NCBI RefSeq assembly: GCF_947499705.1
Contig: NZ_CANMPJ010000001.1
Location: 1,213,501 to 1,277,500 of the forward strand
DNA from: an uncultured Erythrobacter sp.
GTDB taxonomy: Bacteria; Pseudomonadota; Alphaproteobacteria; Sphingomonadales; Sphingomonadaceae
Length of the DNA stretch: 64,000 bases
Reading direction: 5' to 3'
Shown piece by piece: positions 29,040-38,140 of this stretch; positions within the stretch are counted from its first letter, which is position 1, and the number at the start of each line of letters is the position of its first letter. The notes beneath the pieces are model-generated. The model was given only the letters and a program-made list of their open reading frames with translations, was not told the DNA's origin and made no database searches. The position numbers and the translations under genes were made by a program.

Positions 29040-30869
29040 ATGCCCCAAATTCGCCGCCTTCCATCCGATCTTGTGAACCGTATTGCCGCCGGTGAAGTGG
29101 TTGAACGGCCTGCCGCTGCGCTCAAGGAATTGGTCGAGAACGCGGTTGATGCAGGCGCGGCGCGAATCGATGTGGCTCTGACTGATGGCGGTCTGACGCG
29201 GCTTGAAGTGACTGACGATGGCTGCGGGATGACGCCGGACGATATGGCGCTCGCGCTGGAACGGCATGCAACATCGAAGCTTCCCGATGATTCGATCGAG
29301 TTGGTTTCGACGCTTGGTTTCCGCGGAGAGGCTTTGCCGTCGATTGCTAGCGTCGCACGGCTGACCATTGAATCGCGCGTCCGCGAGGCGACTGAAGGTT
29401 GGCGGCGGGTGGTCGATCATGGCGAGCTGGTTGAGGATGCTCCCGCCGCGCTCCCTCCGGGTACGCGCGTCCGGGTCGAGCAATTGTTCGCCAAGGTACC
29501 CGCGCGACGCAAATTCCTGCGCACGCCGCGCAGTGAGTATATCGCTTGCCTCGATATCGTTCGACGTTTGGCCATGGCACGCCCCGATATTGCGTTCTCG
29601 ATGACGAATGGTGCGGAAGGTAAGAGCCGCACGGCGCTATCGACGCAGGCGAATGAGGAATTGGCAACACGCGTCTCGCAGATTGTTGCGCGCGAATTGA
29701 AGGACAATGCGGTCGCGATCGACCTTGGGCGCGACACGCCCCATGGCGTGATGCGGCTTACCGGCTTGGCGGGCCTGCCAACCTACAATCGCGGTGTGGC
29801 CGATCACCAATATCTGTTCGTGAATGGCCGCCCGGTGAAAGATCGCCTGCTGGTTGGCGCGGTGCGCGGTGCCTATTCCGACATGCTCGCGCGGGATCGC
29901 CACGCGGTGCTGGCGCTGTTCCTCGAACTGCCGCCGCAGGATGTGGATGTGAACGTGCATCCGGCAAAAACCGAGGTGCGCTTTCGCGATGCGAGCGGGG
30001 TGCGCGGGTTTATCGTTTCCGGTTTACGGCAAGCCTTGGCCACCGGTGACCGGCGAAGCGCGCAGGGGCCGGACCGCGCGGCGATGGAGAAGTGGCATGC
30101 GGAGCCTGTGCGTGAGGAACCGGCAGCGCTGCGTTCGATCTTCGAAGGCCGCGATTGGTCAGCGCCTTCATCATCTGTCAGCGAACCTCGTCCAGATTGG
30201 AGATCGCAGGATCAAGCGCTTCCGATCGGGCGCGCCGAGGAAGCAGCGCCGATTCCCGAAGAGGCGCAGGACTACCCGCTCGGTATTGCGCGCGGACAAG
30301 TCGCCAACACCTACATCGTCGCCGAGAGCAAGGATGGCTTGGTCCTCGTCGATCAGCACGCCGCGCATGAGCGGCTCGTGCTTGAACGGCTGCGGGCTTC
30401 CGGGGCTGGGGAGGCGGTTGCTCGGTCACAAGCTTTGCTGGTGCCCGACGTGGTCGAGATGGACGAAGCTGATTGCGACCGTCTTGAAGAAGCTGCCGAG
30501 GGTTTGGCGCGGTTTGGCCTGACGGTTGAACGCTTCGGTCCCGGCGCGATGCTGGTCCGTGCAGTGCCTTCAGCCATCGCCAAAGCTGACAGCGGGAAGC
30601 TGCTCCAAGACGTGGCCGACGATATCGCCAAGCACGGCCCGCAAGAGGACAGCGGATCGCTGTTGCTGGCAGAACGCCTTGAATATGTGCTCGCGACCAT
30701 GGCCTGCCATGGATCGGTGCGGGCAGGGCGGGTGCTCAGCGTCGCAGAGATGAACGCGCTGCTGCGCGAGATGGAAGCAACGCCAAGGTCAGGGCAGTGC
30801 AATCATGGGCGACCGACCTGGGTGAAATTGGATATGGAAGACGTCGAGAAGCTGTTTGGGCGGCACTAG
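29040..30869 (+). CDS. mutL: DNA mismatch repair protein MutL
   Basis: Links mismatch recognition by MutS to strand removal. The 609-residue protein starts MPQIRRLPSDLVNRIAAGEV; the upstream in-frame ATGs have no better ribosome-binding site. The GHKL ATPase domain has ALKELVENAVDAGA, VTDDGCGM and TLGFRGEALPSIASV. The C-terminal domain carries the endonuclease motif DQHAAHERLVLE (DQHA-x2-E-x4-E), ACHGSVRAGR and GQCNHGRPTW, so this is the nicking type used by bacteria without MutH. Divergent from mreB. Confidence 0.97.
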   Translation: MPQIRRLPSDLVNRIAAGEVVERPAAALKELVENAVDAGAARIDVALTDGGLTRLEVTDDGCGMTPDDMALALERHATSKLPDDSIELVSTLGFRGEALPSIASVARLTIESRVREATEGWRRVVDHGELVEDAPAALPPGTRVRVEQLFAKVPARRKFLRTPRSEYIACLDIVRRLAMARPDIAFSMTNGAEGKSRTALSTQANEELATRVSQIVARELKDNAVAIDLGRDTPHGVMRLTGLAGLPTYNRGVADHQYLFVNGRPVKDRLLVGAVRGAYSDMLARDRHAVLALFLELPPQDVDVNVHPAKTEVRFRDASGVRGFIVSGLRQALATGDRRSAQGPDRAAMEKWHAEPVREEPAALRSIFEGRDWSAPSSSVSEPRPDWRSQDQALPIGRAEEAAPIPEEAQDYPLGIARGQVANTYIVAESKDGLVLVDQHAAHERLVLERLRASGAGEAVARSQALLVPDVVEMDEADCDRLEEAAEGLARFGLTVERFGPGAMLVRAVPSAIAKADSGKLLQDVADDIAKHGPQEDSGSLLLAERLEYVLATMACHGSVRAGRVLSVAEMNALLREMEATPRSGQCNHGRPTWVKLDMEDVEKLFGRH

Positions 30870-30985
30870 TCTCACTCGGCGAGACAGCGGCAACAAATTT
30901 CGGATGTCCTGATCTGTTTTCCGATCAAAATTCGCATTGTTTCATGACAGGCATTGCGAAGCTCCAAAATTCTAGGGGGCTATCG

Positions 30986-32239
30986 ATGCGCTCGAAAGGG
31001 TTCATCATAGTCGTTGGTCACAGAATGAGCGTTTGCGAACCTGCCCGGTTGAACGGAATTCAAGTCGGCATTCGAAAACGCAAAGGGCTTCTAAGGATGA
31101 TCAATCATGAATCATACACCAACAAGTACGGCACCAAATTCTGGATTGATCACAAGGGCATCCAGCTTCTGTGCTTTCGGTATGCTTTTCGCCGCATTGC
31201 ATATTATCGGCCAAACGGAACTCTATCGGAGAACATGGAGTCGATGAGCCGACAATACTCGCTGGCAATCAATGACATTTATCGAAATATTGAGCATCAA
31301 AAGCACTACACCCGGGCGCAGGTTAGGGTGTGTCACTACGCTTCCAAGGTGATCGACTATCAGAAGTGGTTTGCTGAACGGGTTCACAAAGAGCACATCG
31401 CAACGAAGAGGCGTCTAGACAATTATCTGTACGACCAATTCAAATCTGTGATTGCAGTTGCCGAAATCGGCGTGATTATAGCTGCGGCTGCCGGGGTGGT
31501 TGGCGGTCCCGTGACTCTGACGGTTGCCATTGTCGCAGGTGGCTACAACGTGATTTACGAATACAAGGTCAATAAGCGGCGCGGAATGCGCCTGGCCGGA
31601 ATTGGTGCTGCTAATCTTGTGCCGGTTGGTTCAGAGATATTTCGGTCGGTCAAAGGCGCTAGCAATTTCAAGACCGCCTATGGTCTGGTCCTGTCGGAGA
31701 CGGTTGCAGTGGGCGGCAATGAAATGCTGACATCTGGCGATGTGAAGAAAGCCACATTCAAATCATTGATGAGCTTGCTAACCGGGTCGACGCGGGCTGA
31801 ATCGGACGACGCCAAAGAGGTTCTGGAGGCGTTAAAAAAGGCACCGAATCCAACAGAGTATATCAAAGGCCTCGCCGAAAGATCGGCTGAAGCCTACGAC
31901 AAATTGGCCAAGACGCATAACATCTCGTCAATGGGAATTGGGGGCATACTCGCAACGGACAACGCATTGGCATTCAGACGCGCAAGGCAAAACGTTGCCG
32001 GTAAAGGAAGAAAAACGGGCGGGCGGACCAAGGCGCCAAGCAAGATCCCACACACTTCCACCAAGTCACGCCGACATAAATCGGCTCTACCAACGCCTGA
32101 CAAAAGAGCTCAGAGTCTGGCCCAGTTGCCGAGCATCGCTCAATATCCGAGCGCGCCCGGACAGCTCTGCAGATTGTTGGTGATGAGAGACATCTCAGAT
32201 CGTCCCATTCTGCCGAAACCAGAGGTCCGCATTTGGTAG
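30986..32239 (+). CDS. Large membrane-associated protein of unknown function
   Basis: A 417-residue protein I do not recognise. ATG at 30986 follows AGGGGGC with ideal spacing; longer in-frame extension runs into mutL and is unlikely. The N-terminus is basic, rich in Tyr and His (about 1-150). A long hydrophobic Gly/Ala/Val segment at about 154-187 (IGVIIAAAAGVVGGPVTLTV) is followed by GIGAANLVPVGSEIFRSVKG and TSGDVKKATFKSLMSLLTG. The tail (about 330-417) is basic and Ser/Pro-rich. No signal peptide. Composition is poorer in GC than the flanking core genes. The pattern recalls pre-toxin translocation regions, but no catalytic domain is visible. Confidence 0.65.
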   Translation: MRSKGFIIVVGHRMSVCEPARLNGIQVGIRKRKGLLRMINHESYTNKYGTKFWIDHKGIQLLCFRYAFRRIAYYRPNGTLSENMESMSRQYSLAINDIYRNIEHQKHYTRAQVRVCHYASKVIDYQKWFAERVHKEHIATKRRLDNYLYDQFKSVIAVAEIGVIIAAAAGVVGGPVTLTVAIVAGGYNVIYEYKVNKRRGMRLAGIGAANLVPVGSEIFRSVKGASNFKTAYGLVLSETVAVGGNEMLTSGDVKKATFKSLMSLLTGSTRAESDDAKEVLEALKKAPNPTEYIKGLAERSAEAYDKLAKTHNISSMGIGGILATDNALAFRRARQNVAGKGRKTGGRTKAPSKIPHTSTKSRRHKSALPTPDKRAQSLAQLPSIAQYPSAPGQLCRLLVMRDISDRPILPKPEVRIW

Positions 32240-32261
32240 CGCTGAGAAATCTTGGCCTCGA

Positions 32262-33362
32262 CTAGACGTTGAACTTGAACAGCATCACGTCGCCGTCCTG
32301 CACGTCGTAATCCTTGCCTTCCTGACGCATCTTGCCCGCTTCTTTCGCTCCTGCTTCGCCGTTCAGGGCGATGTAGTCGTCATAGGCAATCGTCTCTGCG
32401 CGGATGAAGCCCTTTTCGAAGTCGGTGTGGATTTCGCCAGCGGCCTGAGGGGCCTTTGCACCCGCCGGGAATGTCCAGGCGCGCGATTCCTTGGGACCGG
32501 CGGTGAAGAAGGTGTTGAGGCCCAGCAGCGTGTAGCCAGCGCGGATCACGCGGGCGAGGCCGCTTTCTTCGAGACCCAGGGCTTCGAGATACTCGGCGCG
32601 GTCTTCCAACGGCATTTCGACCAGTTCGGCTTCGATGGCGGCTGATACGACGACCGCTTGAGCGCCCTCTGCCTCGGCCTTGGCGAAGACCTTGGCCGAC
32701 AATTCGTTACCTTCCGACGCTTCGTCCTCAGCGACATTGCAGACATACAGCACCGGCTTGGCGGTGAGCAGCTGCGCCTGAGCGAACAGGCGTTCTTCCT
32801 CGTCGTCTTTCGGCTCGGTAAGCCGCGCGGGCTTGCCGTCTTTCAGCAGATCGAGCGCTTGCCCGAGGACACTGGCGAGGGCTTTCGCTTCCTTGTCGCC
32901 CGCATTCCCGCGCTTCTGCGCATTGGGAACGCGCTTTTCGAGGCTTTCGAGGTCGGCGAGCATCAGCTCGGTTTCGACCACTTCGGCATCGGTGATCGGA
33001 TCGACCTTGTTGGAGACATGCTGGATGTCGTCATCCTCGAAACACCGCAGCACATGCACAATCGCATCGACTTCGCGGATGTTGCCGAGGAACTGGTTGC
33101 CCAGACCTTCGCCAGCGCTCGCGCCTTTCACTAGACCTGCAATGTCGACAAAGCCAAGCTGTGTGGCGACGACCTTCGCGCTCTTCGCAATCGCGGCGAT
33201 CTTGTCGAGCCGCTCGTCCGGAACCGCGACCTGACCCACATTGGGCTCGATTGTGCAGAACGGATAGTTCGCAGCCTGCGCAGCCTGCGTTTCGGTAAGT
33301 GCATTGAATAGGGTGGACTTGCCGACGTTAGGCAAACCGACGATCCCGCAACGGAAACCCAT
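32262..33362 (-). CDS. ychF: Ribosome-associated GTPase/ATPase YchF
   Basis: An OBG-family P-loop NTPase that prefers ATP and binds ribosomes; it negatively influences oxidative-stress responses in E. coli. The 366-residue protein has the P-loop GLPNVGKSTLFNALTE, VDIAGLVKGASAGEGLGNQF, an inserted coiled coil, and a C-terminal TGS domain with GEIHTDFEKGFIRAET and GDVMLFKFNV. It stands alone and converges on the orphan membrane protein gene, 22 nt apart. Confidence 0.97.
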   Translation of the reverse strand: MGFRCGIVGLPNVGKSTLFNALTETQAAQAANYPFCTIEPNVGQVAVPDERLDKIAAIAKSAKVVATQLGFVDIAGLVKGASAGEGLGNQFLGNIREVDAIVHVLRCFEDDDIQHVSNKVDPITDAEVVETELMLADLESLEKRVPNAQKRGNAGDKEAKALASVLGQALDLLKDGKPARLTEPKDDEEERLFAQAQLLTAKPVLYVCNVAEDEASEGNELSAKVFAKAEAEGAQAVVVSAAIEAELVEMPLEDRAEYLEALGLEESGLARVIRAGYTLLGLNTFFTAGPKESRAWTFPAGAKAPQAAGEIHTDFEKGFIRAETIAYDDYIALNGEAGAKEAGKMRQEGKDYDVQDGDVMLFKFNV

Positions 33363-33439
33363 GGGAATTCTCTTTCAGAACTGGAAAGCGCGGCGCTTAG
33401 CGAGCCGGACGGTTTTTGGCCAGCCTGCTTCGCATCGCG

Positions 33440-34432
33440 TCAAACGTTGTGAACCGCCTTGACCCAAGGGCCGTAGCCGGAATTGCCCAGCCATCCGACC
33501 TGCACCTTGGCGGTTAATTCATTGATGGCGATCTGCGGTTTGCCTCCAGGATGGACCGGTCGGCGCAACGGACGGGTGCCTGGGGCCATCGCAATCACTT
33601 CGGCCATGGCCTTGGGCACGTCCATCGGATCGGTGCTGCCGCCGCCGGTGCGCTTGCCCAGAGGCTCGATCAGCGCGGGGTAGCCGGACGTGTGTTTTTC
33701 GTCAGCGCGGTCAAGCAGTTCGAGGCTGTTCTTGTTAGCGTTCGACCAGATCATCGTCGGGTAGCCGCCCGGCTCGATGACCGTCACGTCGATCCCGTGT
33801 GGGACCAGCTCGTACGCCATGCCTTCACTCATTGCCTCAAGCGCAAACTTTGTGGGTGAGTATTGGCCGTAAGATGGCGCGATCACTCGGCCGAGTTGGG
33901 ACGAGACGTTGATGATCAAACCCGACTTCGCCTTGCGCATCGCAGGCAGGACGGCGCGGGCCATGCGGTGCGGGCCGAAAACATTAGTGTCGAACGTGAG
34001 CTGCGTCGCCTCCATGTCCTGGATTTCGATGGGTCCGCCAAATGAGATACCGGCATTGTTGATCAGGACGTCGATGGCGCCGCCGGATTCCTTTTCAGCA
34101 TAGGCGACCGCAGCGTCGATCTCGTTCTGTTGCGTTACATCGAGCTGCACGACGTTTATGTCGAGATTGTCATGTAGTGCGATTACCATCAGCTCATCAG
34201 CTTCGGGCCGCGGGGTATTTCGCATTGTCGCGAATACCTTCGCTCCCATCCGGGCGAAATGCTCGGCAGCCAATCGTCCAAAACCAGTCGAACAGCCGGT
34301 GATGAGGATGCTTTTGCCGGTTAGGTCAGGTTTGGTTTCCAGCACATCCTGCTGAGCAAAGGCGGCGGTAGCGGCGAGGGCGCCTGTGGCGGCTGCCCCG
34401 GCGAGCAGGGTGCGTCGATTGATTTGTGTCAT
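33440..34432 (-). CDS. Tat-exported short-chain dehydrogenase/reductase
   Basis: A 330-residue SDR with an N-terminal twin-arginine signal (NRRTLLAGAAATGALAATAA, cleaved after AFA). The Rossmann part has the cofactor motif ITGCSTGFGRLA, INNAGISFGG, and catalytic Ser/Tyr/Lys in INVSSQLGRV and YSPTK. Export through Tat implies that the cofactor is loaded before export. The substrate is unknown. Its stop lies 77 nt from ychF, which is on the same strand and downstream. Confidence 0.88.
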   Translation of the reverse strand: MTQINRRTLLAGAAATGALAATAAFAQQDVLETKPDLTGKSILITGCSTGFGRLAAEHFARMGAKVFATMRNTPRPEADELMVIALHDNLDINVVQLDVTQQNEIDAAVAYAEKESGGAIDVLINNAGISFGGPIEIQDMEATQLTFDTNVFGPHRMARAVLPAMRKAKSGLIINVSSQLGRVIAPSYGQYSPTKFALEAMSEGMAYELVPHGIDVTVIEPGGYPTMIWSNANKNSLELLDRADEKHTSGYPALIEPLGKRTGGGSTDPMDVPKAMAEVIAMAPGTRPLRRPVHPGGKPQIAINELTAKVQVGWLGNSGYGPWVKAVHNV

Positions 34433-34499
34433 GGGTATTGAATAGCACCGAGCGCAGACGGTTCCAACGCATTACAATTCAATGCCCCAGAAACGGGTA

Positions 34500-34530
34500 G
34501 GGCGCGTCTCCGACCACAGGAGACGCGCCC
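34500..34530 (-). terminator. Strong hairpin between PEP-CTERM gene and SDR gene
   Basis: GGGCGCGTCTCC (34500-34511) is perfectly complementary to GGAGACGCGCCC (34519-34530), with a 7 nt loop. It lies 41 nt past the stop of the PEP-CTERM gene. There is no T-run, so it may stop transcription through a Rho-assisted route or just protect the 3' end. Confidence 0.6.
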
Positions 34531-34570
34531 AAACTAGCACCACGCAGAAGGTGCTCAGGAAACTATATTT

Positions 34571-34798
34571 TTAGTCGCGAGCTTGCTTGCGACGCTTGGC
34601 CATCATGAACGCAGCTGCACCTGCACCGAACAGCAGCACGCTGGAAGGCTCAGGAACTTCCGTGCCGCCACCCGAACTGCTCGAACCGGTCGGCGGCGTA
34701 TCCTTGGGCGGAGGCTTCAGCGCTTGAGCCGGAGCGGCAAGCGAAGCGCCGACCATGGTGACGGCGAGGAGGCCAGGAATGATATTGAAACGACGCAT
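34571..34798 (-). CDS. PEP-CTERM sorting domain protein
   Basis: A 75-residue secreted mini-protein. It begins with a signal peptide (IIPGLLAVTMVGASLAAPAQA), has a short Pro/Ser/Gly linker and ends in a complete PEP-CTERM signal: VPEPSSVLLFGAGAAAFMMA then KRRKQARD. Exosortase cuts at the PEP motif and leaves the protein attached to or released from the outer surface, often with exopolysaccharide. No exosortase gene is in the window, so it must be elsewhere in the genome. The mature product is only about 25-30 residues. Confidence 0.88.
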   Translation of the reverse strand: MRRFNIIPGLLAVTMVGASLAAPAQALKPPPKDTPPTGSSSSGGGTEVPEPSSVLLFGAGAAAFMMAKRRKQARD

Positions 34799-34930
34799 GA
34801 TTTCGCAAATCCCTATTGAACAAGCATGTATCGAAGACTGAATTTAGACATGAGGGATAACAGCTAGTTCGGCGGTGTCTCGCGCGGATCGGCACAGTGT
34901 TTCGAATTGGAGCAGCTTCAAAATGCGGGG

Positions 34931-35446
34931 TTAACCGGCTTTCGATGACAGCCAGTTTTTTAGCTCTTTGGGATGACGGAAGCGTAGCACCTTGTCTTCA
35001 TGTCCAACCAGCTTCGCCTCGGTTCGCGGCTTTGGCCCTGAATTCCAGCGAGCAACGTACCAAAGAAATGAAAGGTTCAACTGCTCTGGGCAGCCTTCGC
35101 CCATGTCCGGGCGAGTGCGACCACGATAACGCATGACACGTTTGACTATGCGGAACAGACAAAGAGGGATGGGATAGTCGAGGTAGAATACGGCTTCGGC
35201 GCGGGGCAAACGAAGCTCCATCGTGCCTCCGTAGTTGCCCTCGATAACCCAGCTGTCGTGCGCGGCGACTTCAGCAACCTTCGAGCGCAACTGCAGGGTT
35301 TCCGTTTCGACCCAGCCCGGCTTCCAATTGAGCTTATCCATGTGAAAAAGAGGTAGGTCGAACAATCGCGCGATCTCAAATGCCGCAGTGGACTTCCCGG
35401 CGCCGCACGGACCGATGACCATGATCCGCTTGTATTTGGCAGTCAT
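34931..35446 (-). CDS. P-loop ATPase of the adenylate-kinase/FlaR-like group
   Basis: A 171-residue protein with P-loop GPCGAGKSTAAFEIARLF, then the Walker-B-like and substrate region FHMDKLNWKPGWVE, VIEGNYGGTMELRL and AVFYLDYPIPLCLFRIVKR. This is the group usually annotated as DNA topology modulation protein (FlaR) or adenylate-kinase-like; the true substrate is unknown. The ATG overlaps the stop of the CPBP protease gene by 4 nt. Confidence 0.8.
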   Translation of the reverse strand: MTAKYKRIMVIGPCGAGKSTAAFEIARLFDLPLFHMDKLNWKPGWVETETLQLRSKVAEVAAHDSWVIEGNYGGTMELRLPRAEAVFYLDYPIPLCLFRIVKRVMRYRGRTRPDMGEGCPEQLNLSFLWYVARWNSGPKPRTEAKLVGHEDKVLRFRHPKELKNWLSSKAG

Positions 35447-36099
35447 GACGTTTGTGGTTCGACAGGTCCGTCATCTGTGGTTTCATCGAAATAGCCAATC
35501 CGGTGCAGCTCTTTCTGCACGTACCACAGCGCAAAGACGTCATAGAGTGCGTGGCCGATCATCACCGCGAGGAGGCTGCCGGTTTGCCAGTAGATCACAG
35601 CAAAGAAGGCGCCGATCATGAAGATAATTGCGCTGATAATCGGCTTGGCAAAGTGGATCAGCGCGAACAGGAGCGAACTGAGGATGATCGCCAAAGGCAT
35701 CGCCATATAGTCGCTTGCAAGGGTCATCAGGCCCGCACGAAACAATGCTTCCTCACCCACGCCCGCGCCGATCGAGATGACGATGATCGCACCGAAACCC
35801 AGTCTGTTCTCGAGAAATTTGAGATTATGTCCCTGCGCGCGAACGAGCTGTTCGGAGATTTTCGGGAAGCTGAAAAAGAACCCGCCGACCACCGCGCTCA
35901 GGCCAGCGCCGATGGCAATGCCCAATGTGATCTGCGAGGTATCTACACTGATGAAATCCGCCAGCGCGCGGCCTGAGAACCACCAGACCGCGATTCCAAG
36001 CCCGGCCGTCAGCACTGTCTGCACCATCATCAGGCTCAGCAGTTTGGGCGTGGTCAGAAGCTCGTCGGAAGCGTCAGTTGGCCGATTCTCACTCATCAT
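35443..36099 (-). CDS. CPBP family intramembrane metalloprotease
   Basis: A 218-residue multi-pass membrane protein related to Rce1. It has the three family motifs: EEALFRAGL (EExxxR), FALIHFAKP (FxxxH) and GHALYDVFAL (HxxxD-like). Bacterial members are suspected in bacteriocin maturation or self-protection. The real start is probably one of the two initial Met. Translation is coupled to the FlaR-like ATPase gene downstream by a 4 nt overlap. Confidence 0.88.
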   Translation of the reverse strand: MMSENRPTDASDELLTTPKLLSLMMVQTVLTAGLGIAVWWFSGRALADFISVDTSQITLGIAIGAGLSAVVGGFFFSFPKISEQLVRAQGHNLKFLENRLGFGAIIVISIGAGVGEEALFRAGLMTLASDYMAMPLAIILSSLLFALIHFAKPIISAIIFMIGAFFAVIYWQTGSLLAVMIGHALYDVFALWYVQKELHRIGYFDETTDDGPVEPQTS

Positions 36100-36266
36100 T
36101 CTTACCTATGTCATGTCGCCAATGTTGTCGAAAATGCACAAGGAAAACCGAGCAGAATCGTTAGATTTGCATATTCGTTGATTGGCCGAGGTCGAACGTG
36201 ATGGCCGTCATGGATGATCTCAGATTGGTAGTTATCGGGATCAGTGCCAAACAAAGGGAATAGGAA

Positions 36267-36593
36267 ATGGAAGCGATTACCACAGCCGCGCTTACTTCGC
36301 TGGTTACATCCGGAGGCGTCATCTGGGCGATGTTTCGGTTCCGGCGCGAACACCTGTTAGATCTTCAGGCTGAGCGATTGATCAAGCGGTTGCTTAACAA
36401 TCCCAAATATCGCTTCAGAACCTTCACGACGATCAAACATCATCTCGGCGGGTTCGAGGACAATGAACTGCGCAAGATGATTGTTCGGGCAGGAGGCATA
36501 CGCTTCAGGGACAACCTCGATGAAGAAATATGGGGTCACTATGACCGAGTTGGCGAGGTCCTTGATGCGGAGTGGAAAACTAAGACCAATTAA
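36267..36593 (+). CDS. Small protein with N-terminal membrane segment, unknown
   Basis: A 108-residue protein after GGGAATAGGAAA. An N-terminal hydrophobic segment (TTAALTSLVTSGGVIWAMF) is followed by a basic helical domain with FRTFTTIKHHLGGFEDNELRK and AGGIRFRDNLDEEIWG, which could be a small winged-helix-like fold. Family not recognised. It converges on pth with 12 nt between stops. Confidence 0.65.
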   Translation: MEAITTAALTSLVTSGGVIWAMFRFRREHLLDLQAERLIKRLLNNPKYRFRTFTTIKHHLGGFEDNELRKMIVRAGGIRFRDNLDEEIWGHYDRVGEVLDAEWKTKTN

Positions 36594-36605
36594 GGTTGGG
36601 GATAC

Positions 36606-37175
36606 TCATTGCATCCGCAGCGCCACATCGCCCATGAAGCGGGGGTTGTCGCCTTTGACGAGCCATTCTGCTTCGGCGCCAATCGCGCCAAGCATGGCGA
36701 CGAGACCGTCTTGTTCCGCTTTAGAATAGTTTCCGAGCACATGGCCGGTGACGCGGTCCTTGTGCCCTGGGTGTCCGATCCCGAGCCGCACCCGGCGAAA
36801 GTCTGCACCTAGGTGTTTGTCGATTGAGCGCAGACCGTTGTGCCCGGCCGTGCCGCCGCCTTGTTTGACCTTCACCTTGAATGGCGCGAGGTCCAGTTCG
36901 TCATGGAAAACGGTGAGTGCTGACAGTTCGAGCTTGTAGAAGCGCATCGCTTCGCCGACGCTGCGACCGCTTTCATTCATGAAGGTGGCGGGTTTCAGCA
37001 GAAGGACCTTCTCGGTGCCGATCCGCCCCTCCTGGGTCCAGCCCTGAAACTTCTTCTGAACGGCACCGAAACCGTGCATTTCGGCAATGACGTCCATCGC
37101 CATGAAGCCGACATTGTGCCGGTGCATCGCGTAACCCGGTCCGGGATTTCCAAGGCCAACCCATAGTTGCATCAT
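36606..37175 (-). CDS. pth: Peptidyl-tRNA hydrolase Pth
   Basis: Releases tRNA from peptidyl-tRNA that dropped off the ribosome. The 189-residue protein has all catalytic residues: N10 in GLGNPGPGY, H20 in HRHNVGF, N68 in ATFMNESG and D92 in VFHDELDL, plus GGTAGHNGLRSIDKHLG. It follows rplY on the same strand, a normal arrangement, but a strong terminator after rplY separates them. Confidence 0.97.
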   Translation of the reverse strand: MMQLWVGLGNPGPGYAMHRHNVGFMAMDVIAEMHGFGAVQKKFQGWTQEGRIGTEKVLLLKPATFMNESGRSVGEAMRFYKLELSALTVFHDELDLAPFKVKVKQGGGTAGHNGLRSIDKHLGADFRRVRLGIGHPGHKDRVTGHVLGNYSKAEQDGLVAMLGAIGAEAEWLVKGDNPRFMGDVALRMQ

Positions 37176-37279
37176 TTTCCCTTAGCAGGCTTCGTCTGCC
37201 CCTCAAGCACTTGGCGCAGCGCGTCCGCTCACAGCCCATGCGTGCAACGGGCCCGGCGGTTGGTGTGCTTACAACACAC

Positions 37280-37311
37280 AAAAACACCGGACTGGTTTCC
37301 CAGCCCGGTGC
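37280..37311 (-). terminator. Rho-independent terminator after rplY
   Basis: On the minus strand CACCGGGCTGG, loop GAAA, CCAGTCCGGTG (37310 to 37285) is followed by TTTTT (37284-37280). The stem has one G-U pair that only forms on this strand. It lies 37 nt past the rplY stop and ahead of pth. Confidence 0.9.
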
Positions 37312-37347
37312 TTTGGTGATTGCATTGAAAAAGTGGGTAGAGGAGGC

Positions 37348-38025
37348 TTACTCGCCGTCGCCGCCTTCTTCTTCGTCGCCCTTCTGAGCGGTTGCTTCGA
37401 CCTCGTCAGCTGCAACCTCTTCTTCGCCTTCGGTCTCTTCCTCTTCGCTCTTCTTGAGCGCGGATGGAGCAACCAGCGTTGCAATGGTGAAGTCGCGATC
37501 GGTGATCGCGCTTTCGCTGCCGTCGGGAAGCGTCACTTCGCTGATGTGGATCGAATCGCCGACTTCCTTGCCGGTGACGTCGATTTCGATCTGGTCTGGA
37601 ATCGCGTCCGACTTGCAAACGAGATCAAGTTCGTGACGGACCACGTTGAGAACGCCGCCCTTCTTGAGGCCAGGCGATTCTTCTTCGTTGACGAACACGA
37701 CCGGGATCTGAACCTCGATCTTCGCATCCTTGGACAGGCGCAGAAAATCGACGTGGGTCGGGCGATCGGTCACGGGGTGCAGCGCCACATCTTTTGGCAG
37801 CGTGCGCATGCTCTTACCGTCGACTTCGATTTGGACAATCGAGTTCATGAAGTGGCCAAGCATCAGCTGACGGACCAGTTCCTTTTCCTCGATGTGAATC
37901 GGAGTGGGTTCTTCCTTGCCGCCGTAAATTACAGCGGGAATCCGACCTTCGCGGCGAAGTGCTCGGGAGGCTCCCTTGCCTGCCCGTTCGCGCGCTTCGG
38001 CCGGTAGTGTGAGAGCGTCGCTCAT
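37348..38025 (-). CDS. rplY: 50S ribosomal protein L25/general stress protein Ctc
   Basis: Binds 5S rRNA on the large subunit. The 225-residue protein starts [20 protein letters not shown] after AGGTAGC; the longer upstream frame lacks a ribosome-binding site. The N-terminal L25 domain has [16 protein letters not shown] and [13 protein letters not shown], then the TL5/Ctc C-terminal domain with [17 protein letters not shown] and [17 protein letters not shown] very acidic tail (about residues 185-225) is typical of alphaproteobacterial forms but prominent here. Confidence 0.96.
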   Translation of the reverse strand: MSDALTLPAEARERAGKGASRALRREGRIPAVIYGGKEEPTPIHIEEKELVRQLMLGHFMNSIVQIEVDGKSMRTLPKDVALHPVTDRPTHVDFLRLSKDAKIEVQIPVVFVNEEESPGLKKGGVLNVVRHELDLVCKSDAIPDQIEIDVTGKEVGDSIHISEVTLPDGSESAITDRDFTIATLVAPSALKKSEEEETEGEEEVAADEVEATAQKGDEEEGGDGE

Positions 38026-38140
38026 AATGCTACCTTTCGAATGCGTATGTTTGATATCGTCTTCGTGCGCCACGCCTCCAGGGATGACCATAACGCCGAA
38101 GCGCGGGCCGTTACCGCGAGCGCCCCCGTAAAGCAAGCAA

